Source: Pseudomonas peradeniyensis
GTDB lineage: Bacteria > Pseudomonadota > Gammaproteobacteria > Pseudomonadales > Pseudomonadaceae
DNA length: 64,000 nucleotides
Direction of reading: 5' to 3'
Assembly (NCBI RefSeq): GCF_014268935.2
Contig: NZ_JABWRJ020000001.1
Span: forward strand, 1,674,001 to 1,738,000
In this document: in pieces, positions 59,501 to 64,000 of the stretch
Layout of the letters: each line of letters starts with the position of its first letter
How positions within the stretch are numbered: the stretch's first letter is position 1
Notes under the pieces: generated by a model
Database searches by the model: none
Told to the model about the DNA's origin: nothing
Seen by the model: the letters and a program-made list of their open reading frames with translations, nothing else
Position numbers and translations under genes: made by a program

Positions 59501-61551
59501 CCCTGCGCGCCAGAGGTGGCGCGACCGAGCAGATTCAGGTGTTGCGCGCTCAACTGGCGGTGCTGCGCGAACAGCTCGGCACCTGGGCCAGTGCTGGCGC
59601 CAACGACTGGGGCGAGGAAGTCGGCGCGTACTACAGCACGACCACTGACCGGCTGATCCGGGCCTGGCAGCGTCTGGACGGCGAGACACTCTACCTGTCC
59701 AACATTGCCCTCGATGCGCTGCCGGCGCTTTCGACACGTTTCGACCATATCACCACGCTGGAGCTGGAGAACCTGAACGTGATCGAGATACCTGCCGATT
59801 TCCTGCAGGCTTTCCCGTCATTGCGGCGCGTCGATGTGCGCAGCAGCCCGCAACTAAGCGGCACATCGGTCCTGCGAGCGCTGCGCAATGCCCCGCAACT
59901 GCGGGAACTGCGCTTGAGCGGTGCACGCCTGGGTGTGCTGCCGGCCACCGCCCACGAGGTATTGCCGACCCTGAACAATCTGCGCAGCCTGGAACTGCCC
60001 CGTAACCGTCTGACCCTCACCCTGCCCGACCTGCAGATGATCGCAGGCCTGCGCCTGGAGAACCTGGACTTGCGGGCCAACCGCATTGCGCTGGATGCGG
60101 ACATGGCGGGCGCGTTCCGCTCAATGCGCGAACTGCGGCACTTGCACCTGACCTCGAATCCACTGGGCCTCAGCCCAGACCTGAGCGGCCTGGAAAACCT
60201 GGCCACCCTGCGCCTGGACAGCGGCCAACTTCAGCAGTGGCCTACCGGGCTCACCACCTTGATGCAACGCGTCCCCTGCATGCTGCGCGAAGTGGACCTG
60301 AGCATGAATCGCATCGGCCAGGTCCCCGATTTCGACGCCCTCTTGAACTCAGCCTATATCGACCATCTGCTGGAAAGACGTCCCAACTATCGCTGGCGCT
60401 TCAATTACAATTCTTTAGATGAAAACACCCGTGAAAGCCTGAGAGTCATTGGCGCCTCCGTCGAAGAGGAAGCGATCGCGGCCCCCCAGCCCGCTCCATC
60501 GCCGCGCTTCAACTGGCTGAGCAACGCCAGCGAGAGGCAGCAAGCCACCTGGAACGCACTATTTGAAAGAGACCGCAATGCCTGCCTGCGTGATGTGGTC
60601 GAGCAAGTCGGCATGTCGGCCAGTGCTCTGCGTCAGCCCAGGGCGTTTGCCCGCCAGGTCTGGACGCTGCTTGACCGGGCAGCCGCCAGCAGCCGTCTGC
60701 GCAAGCGATTGAACGAGGTGGCCGCCGCATTCCCGGTCAGCTGCGGCGATGCGGGTGCCGATGGGTTCGGTACATTGCAGATCGAAGTCATGGTCTACGA
60801 TGAAGCCGCAGGCAGGGAGACTGCCACCCCCCCTCTGTTCCAGTTCTTCCGACGCTTGTTCCGGCGTGATCAGGTGAACGCCCTGGCACAGGACCTGTAC
60901 AACGCGCGGCTAGCGCGGCGCGATGCCCTGCGAACGTTGGACGCCTGGCGAGCCCGGCCGCTGGGCGAACGCGGCGCCAGGCCTGCGCTGCCGGCCCTGC
61001 ATCGCTTCGATACGCTGTCGGACGACATAATGCTCAACGGCCTGGGTGAAGGTCTGGATCTGATCGAGATCCGCCTGGCCCTGCGTACCCGCTTGTCGAG
61101 GCGTCTCGATTTCCCCGAACCCCAGCAAGAGATGCTTTACCGACAAACCGCCGAAGTCTCTGCGTGGACCGAGAGCGCGGTACAGGACGAGGTCGAGGTA
61201 CGAGACGCCAGCGCAGACTCGCGTCGCCAATGGATCTCCCGACACCCGACCTGGCGCCGCCTGCTGCGCCGGGAATTCAGTTCACGCTTCGCTTCACTCA
61301 GGCATCGCTGGGACGTCGGCATCGATTACCTGGAAGGCAATGAACTGGACAGCACGTTGGACCCCACGGTGGTCGAGGCCCTGACCCAGGCGCTGGACCG
61401 CAGCCCCCTGGGCGAAGATGGCCAACCACTGCGCCAGGCCATCACCAGCGAGCATTATATTGCGGGCATGAACCGCATGGCCCTGGGCCTGGAAACGGAC
61501 GAAGACGCCCTTTACCTGCGCCTGACCACGCGCCGCGACCCCAACAACTGA
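56551..61551 (+). CDS. DUF6543/LRR/NEL-type E3 ubiquitin ligase toxin-like protein
   Basis: This ~1,666-residue protein starts with an N-terminal half typical of DUF6543 (dermonecrotic-toxin-like) proteins. Two hydrophobic stretches (about 456-482 and 510-528) could insert into membranes. Leucine-rich repeats follow at about residues 1050-1260. The C-terminal NEL domain has the catalytic Cys at 1398 in a C-x-D context (SCGDAGADGFG). NEL domains of Shigella IpaH and Salmonella SspH are E3 ubiquitin ligases. There is no signal peptide, so export by a dedicated system is needed. An ATG at 56488 gives 21 extra residues and is a possible start. Confidence 0.82.
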   Translation: MHSIDPPYHQQQILRSLPGWTRHLHPTHAQRLLRRAHREHVKPDGQFADWFVQASPVRQTELREAIKQRTTSSKALAKALQGLQGITEFCEPLLKARLGVQVSMTEAQFKQQPFMQVQEGGIPDPGASHDIPNPPILTELPSGTATLTSLLEAALHNFEGMAEVGPFSTLQASVDDSTSIPGLSTSTFVSHCRALDLGKRYQQHLQGIYGGTRKGVLQPLWAQARRDELAVQALIAHMRGYLTDDGLQALRQLCATDQAPRFGTAMASVRTLSMLGIPLHDLWLLAANDQSNPPYIAYLPFDDDRPVQEFINLLALGRYLRRRLLEPDYRERFLEHVALKDRPEMARKLKARLFEGPKAEVIPLETPSPAFAETEPGTHPWHGQETASETGDPSAPRPVRFPALAVHETAIAFPVWPKLFNDHVQRLQDDARGVAVPTADIDAKARRERLMLWGERGLTLLGVAAMFVPGLDVAMLAVGAYQIMGSIFHAFEAWSEGDNAQAVSQVESLLINLGSVVAIAGVAKLAKASGFVDWMESLWLDGEERLWHPQLEPYRSQVELPKELQPDDQGILQYDDRHFVELDDTLHEVRKDTAGDWRICHPEDPKAYQPRLLGNGKGAWRMAHERPQEWPRLKLMRRLGPLCKGLSDDDLLAALDSSGLERGVLEQVHVDGKRPAPLLEDALRRLKADSTADDIIARTRQGRPLAAYKQFAISVLGELPGWPEDVVLEVFDGAEPMGSATRYGRNRLGDTVIQLTRSDLENGDLARIVLENLEEETVAALLPEGTANEHRQQALQTLMADRLSTKRSSLFNSLYNTQSKPLSPVTSAIGRQFSSLPRQALDELVGQANTAERDSLLAGRVPLRIAEEARLLQARVRLDRAILGLYRDSLANTDSQIISDNLLARHPQWSAQQRYHAALADRSAAARMIGQQPVPSGFRSPLRLSDGRYGYPLSPGIFASRAERELHALYPGLTGREIRQLLGTLRARGGATEQIQVLRAQLAVLREQLGTWASAGANDWGEEVGAYYSTTTDRLIRAWQRLDGETLYLSNIALDALPALSTRFDHITTLELENLNVIEIPADFLQAFPSLRRVDVRSSPQLSGTSVLRALRNAPQLRELRLSGARLGVLPATAHEVLPTLNNLRSLELPRNRLTLTLPDLQMIAGLRLENLDLRANRIALDADMAGAFRSMRELRHLHLTSNPLGLSPDLSGLENLATLRLDSGQLQQWPTGLTTLMQRVPCMLREVDLSMNRIGQVPDFDALLNSAYIDHLLERRPNYRWRFNYNSLDENTRESLRVIGASVEEEAIAAPQPAPSPRFNWLSNASERQQATWNALFERDRNACLRDVVEQVGMSASALRQPRAFARQVWTLLDRAAASSRLRKRLNEVAAAFPVSCGDAGADGFGTLQIEVMVYDEAAGRETATPPLFQFFRRLFRRDQVNALAQDLYNARLARRDALRTLDAWRARPLGERGARPALPALHRFDTLSDDIMLNGLGEGLDLIEIRLALRTRLSRRLDFPEPQQEMLYRQTAEVSAWTESAVQDEVEVRDASADSRRQWISRHPTWRRLLRREFSSRFASLRHRWDVGIDYLEGNELDSTLDPTVVEALTQALDRSPLGEDGQPLRQAITSEHYIAGMNRMALGLETDEDALYLRLTTRRDPNN

Positions 61552-61553
61552 AT

Positions 61554-64000
61554 CTACTGGCCGCGCAGGTCTTCGAAGAAGGCCTGCCGGCCCTGCACCT
61601 GACTCGACGCGCGCGGCTGACCGGCAGCCTCGCCGCTGGCCTTTTCCACGTGCCAGTAGCAATGTCGAACTGCTCGCGTCACCGCCACATAGGCCAGGCG
61701 CTGCACCTCTTCTTTCTGCGCCGTGTCGAACGCCTGGGCGTCTCCCGGCTTGCCCAGGCCGGCCAGGCGGTAGACCTGGTTCTTGTACGGCGAACTGGTC
61801 AGGTACTGGCAATCGCCCAGCATGAACACTGCGTCGGCCTGCAGGCCCTTGGCACTGTGATAAGTCAGCTGACGCAGACGGCGCTGGCCGGGCGGCAAGC
61901 TAGAATCAACTTTAATAACAGACGATAAATACCGCTCTATCAATAACTTATCGCTTGTTTTTCGAAATAGCATCATGACTGTTTCGCCCCGCTCATAGTG
62001 CTCGATCACGGTCTCGGCCAGTGCCGCCTCGTCCCGATCGAAGACCCTTACCGGCGCGAGCGGCAGCTCGGCGGCAAGCCCCGCTGCCCTGGCCTTCTTG
62101 CCAGTGATGGCCGGCGCGCCTTTGACCAGGTGCTCGGCGGCATCAATGATGTGCTGCTGGCTGCGGTAGTTCTCCACCAGCATCACCCGCGTGTTGGCGG
62201 GTGACGGGAAAGCCTTGGTGAACTCCATGAAGTACTTCGGCGAACTGCCGCGCCAGCCGTAGATCGACTGCCAGTCATCACCCACACACATCAGCGACGA
62301 ATGCTGCGCCACCCGCCCGACATGCAGGGCCGGGCCACGGCGGCGGATCTCGGCCAGGCTTGCACGCAGCCAGCTGACGATCTGCGGGGAGACGTCCTGG
62401 AATTCGTCGATCATCAGGTGCGCCAGGGGACGCAGCAACGGGTCGGGCAACAGCCCGAGGTTCTCCGGATTGTTCTCGCCGAACAGGGCGAACATGCGAT
62501 TGTAGGTCATCACCGGCGGCGACTGGGCCAGCAGGTGCGACTCCAGCGCTTTCCAGTAAATGGCCAGGGCTTCGAAGAAGGCCGCGTCGGTGTCGCCGGA
62601 CGGGAAACTCATGGCCGCCACTGCGGCGTTGACGTCGAGGCCCAGGTTCTCGATGAAGCTTGCCGCGGTGACGAAGGCGTCGAGCAGCGGCGCCGGAGCC
62701 AGCTCGCCCTTGACCTTGTACTCGAAGCCCGGGCCCGCCACGGCATCACCTGCCAGGGATGCCGCCAATCGCTTTGCTGAAGAGTAATTATCAAGCCATA
62801 TCAATGGTTTATCGCAAAAAGCTTGAAACAAGGTGCGCTTCACCGCCCATTCCGCACGCACCGCCAGCTTGGCGCCAGGGCGCTGGTACTGGCCGCTCTC
62901 GGCCGGATCGAAGCCCAGCACCACCCAGGCATCCAGGCCTTCCAGGCGACCGTGCACATGGAAGCGGCTGCCACGGATCTGCACCGTGTCGCGGCACGGC
63001 TCGATGCCCTTGATCGGCCAGGCGCCGGCGGCGAACCACAGGTCCTCGATCACATCGCATAGCTCTTCATCGCGCTGGGCCGCCAACTGGGTCACCTGGG
63101 CGCGCTTCTGCACGTCCGGATGATCCGGATCCAGCGGCTTGAGCAGCAGGGCTTCCTGGCGCAGCGCGCCGATCAACTGGGCAAAACGCGGGCTCTGGCC
63201 CATCAGGTCGCGATAGCACAGGTTGAGCTGCTGGCGCTGGGCGTCGTTCAGGCGCAGGTCGAATGGGTTGCTCTCGGCGTTGGCCTCGCCCCCGGCAGGC
63301 ATCTCGCTGCCCAGGGTCTCGAACGCCCGTACCTGGGCGAAGCCCGGCAGGCTGCGCACCAGCGGCAGGATACGCGAGTGGAAGGTGCGCACCAGCTCGC
63401 GCCCCTGGGCTGGCGACAGTTCGACCTGCCACAGGGCAAAGACCTGCAGCAGGCGCTGGATGAAGTCCTTGCGCGACTCGCGGGTGAAGGTCACCACGGT
63501 CAGGGCATCGAGTTCGAAGCCCAGGTAGTGGCGCAGCAACAGGATGCGCAGCACCAGCGAGGTCGACTTGCCCGCCCCGGCCCCGGCCACCACGCAGGTG
63601 GACGGGGTGTCGCTGAAGATCAGTTTCCACTGCGCTGCACTCGGTTGTGCCTCGGCAGGCAAGCGCTGGGCGACATCGGCCTTGAAGCGCTTCTTCAGCT
63701 CGGTGGTCAGCGGCAGGCGCCAGTCGTCGAACAGGTTGTCGTCCTGGCCCGGCACGGCCACATGCTCGGGGCGGGTATCGCGAATCACCAGGACCTGCCG
63801 CCCGGCCTCGTAGCCGTCCACCCGGCCCCGCTCGTAACCCTCGCGCAGGCCGTCGGCGTGACCATTGCGCTGCCCCGTGGCATGGCCCAGGAACCATGAG
63901 TCGCGGTGCTGCGCCTGCAGGCGCGACAGACCACGCCCGAGCAGGCGGGCCGCCAGGCGACGCAGCCAGGGCAGCTGGGCGGGCGGGGTCAGGTCGGCCG
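61554..64000 (-). CDS. UvrD/Rep-family (SF1) DNA helicase, 5' end beyond window
   Basis: The visible ~815 residues include Walker A (VVAGAGAGKST), the motif LTVVTFTRESRKDFIQRLL, Walker B MIDEFQDVSPQ, GDDWQSIYGWRGSSPKYF, NYRSQQHIIDAAE, YHSAKGLQADAVFML and YVAVTRA. The frame stays open to the right edge, so the N-terminus lies outside. A large insert separates Walker A from Walker B, as in helicase IV-like or UvrD-like proteins. Its stop codon lies two bases past the NEL gene end (convergent). Confidence 0.88.
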   Translation of the reverse strand, partial: ADLTPPAQLPWLRRLAARLLGRGLSRLQAQHRDSWFLGHATGQRNGHADGLREGYERGRVDGYEAGRQVLVIRDTRPEHVAVPGQDDNLFDDWRLPLTTELKKRFKADVAQRLPAEAQPSAAQWKLIFSDTPSTCVVAGAGAGKSTSLVLRILLLRHYLGFELDALTVVTFTRESRKDFIQRLLQVFALWQVELSPAQGRELVRTFHSRILPLVRSLPGFAQVRAFETLGSEMPAGGEANAESNPFDLRLNDAQRQQLNLCYRDLMGQSPRFAQLIGALRQEALLLKPLDPDHPDVQKRAQVTQLAAQRDEELCDVIEDLWFAAGAWPIKGIEPCRDTVQIRGSRFHVHGRLEGLDAWVVLGFDPAESGQYQRPGAKLAVRAEWAVKRTLFQAFCDKPLIWLDNYSSAKRLAASLAGDAVAGPGFEYKVKGELAPAPLLDAFVTAASFIENLGLDVNAAVAAMSFPSGDTDAAFFEALAIYWKALESHLLAQSPPVMTYNRMFALFGENNPENLGLLPDPLLRPLAHLMIDEFQDVSPQIVSWLRASLAEIRRRGPALHVGRVAQHSSLMCVGDDWQSIYGWRGSSPKYFMEFTKAFPSPANTRVMLVENYRSQQHIIDAAEHLVKGAPAITGKKARAAGLAAELPLAPVRVFDRDEAALAETVIEHYERGETVMMLFRKTSDKLLIERYLSSVIKVDSSLPPGQRRLRQLTYHSAKGLQADAVFMLGDCQYLTSSPYKNQVYRLAGLGKPGDAQAFDTAQKEEVQRLAYVAVTRAVRHCYWHVEKASGEAAGQPRASSQVQGRQAFFEDLRGQ

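Overview
The window is chromosomal DNA of a fluorescent Pseudomonas, most likely the P. putida group. The evidence is a high-GC codon style, many REP hairpins with GTGGGAGCGG or GTAGGAGCGG arms, an OprD-family porin, an MvaT/MvaU-type H-NS analogue beside gloA and cobF, and an order (yej-type ABC genes, sigma-54 regulator, GntP permease, 3-hydroxybutyrate dehydrogenase, acetoacetyl-CoA synthetase, parvulin) that I remember from P. putida. No rRNA, tRNA or CRISPR was seen. The assignment comes from sequence reading only.

Layout. 1-8.6 kb: LysR end, P-loop kinase, lipoprotein, beta-propeller protein, ureidoglycine aminohydrolase, START-domain protein, EmrAB-type efflux operon, hydrolase and LysE exporter. 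8.6-9.5 kb: a large inverted REP pair (BIME) beside a RAYT transposase. 10-14 kb: a compact locus with three type II secretion genes (gspC, gspH and gspJ types) and a three-gene cell-surface-signalling operon (STN receptor-like protein, ECF sigma, FecR anti-sigma). This resembles one end of the P. aeruginosa vreAIR-hxc region, but the secretion core is absent here, and a Pho-box-like site lies upstream. 14-18 kb: cobF, OprD porin, mvaU, gloA. 18.4-24.2 kb: a giant MnxG-type multicopper (Mn(II)) oxidase. 24.6-26.1 kb: DAHP synthase behind an attenuator with two tandem aromatic-rich leader peptides. 26-37 kb: parvulin, yejABE peptide importer without yejF, sigma-54 activator, a sigma-54 promoter and the 3-hydroxybutyrate/acetoacetate genes, then a second parvulin. 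37-43 kb: LysE exporters, AraC regulator, phosphatase, DUF3016, DUF2867, Ogt, acetyltransferase and FosA. 43-49.8 kb: an accessory, partly AT-rich stretch with an orphan RHS toxin-like gene, small lipoproteins, acetyltransferases, a SRAP protein, a VOC gene stump and a broken tyrosine-recombinase gene, i.e. an eroded island. 49.8-56.3 kb: YbiT ABC-F protein, MFS transporter, hydrolase, AzoR, LysR, MmcQ/YjbR and VOC proteins. 56.5-61.6 kb: a ~1,670-residue toxin-like protein with leucine-rich repeats and a NEL-type E3 ubiquitin ligase domain. 61.6 kb to the end: a UvrD-type helicase running off the edge.

The strongest leads are the reduced Vre/Hxc locus with its Pho-box-like site, the double leader of the DAHP synthase gene, the NEL ligase effector candidate, the RHS orphan and the integrase remnant that marks an old insertion.
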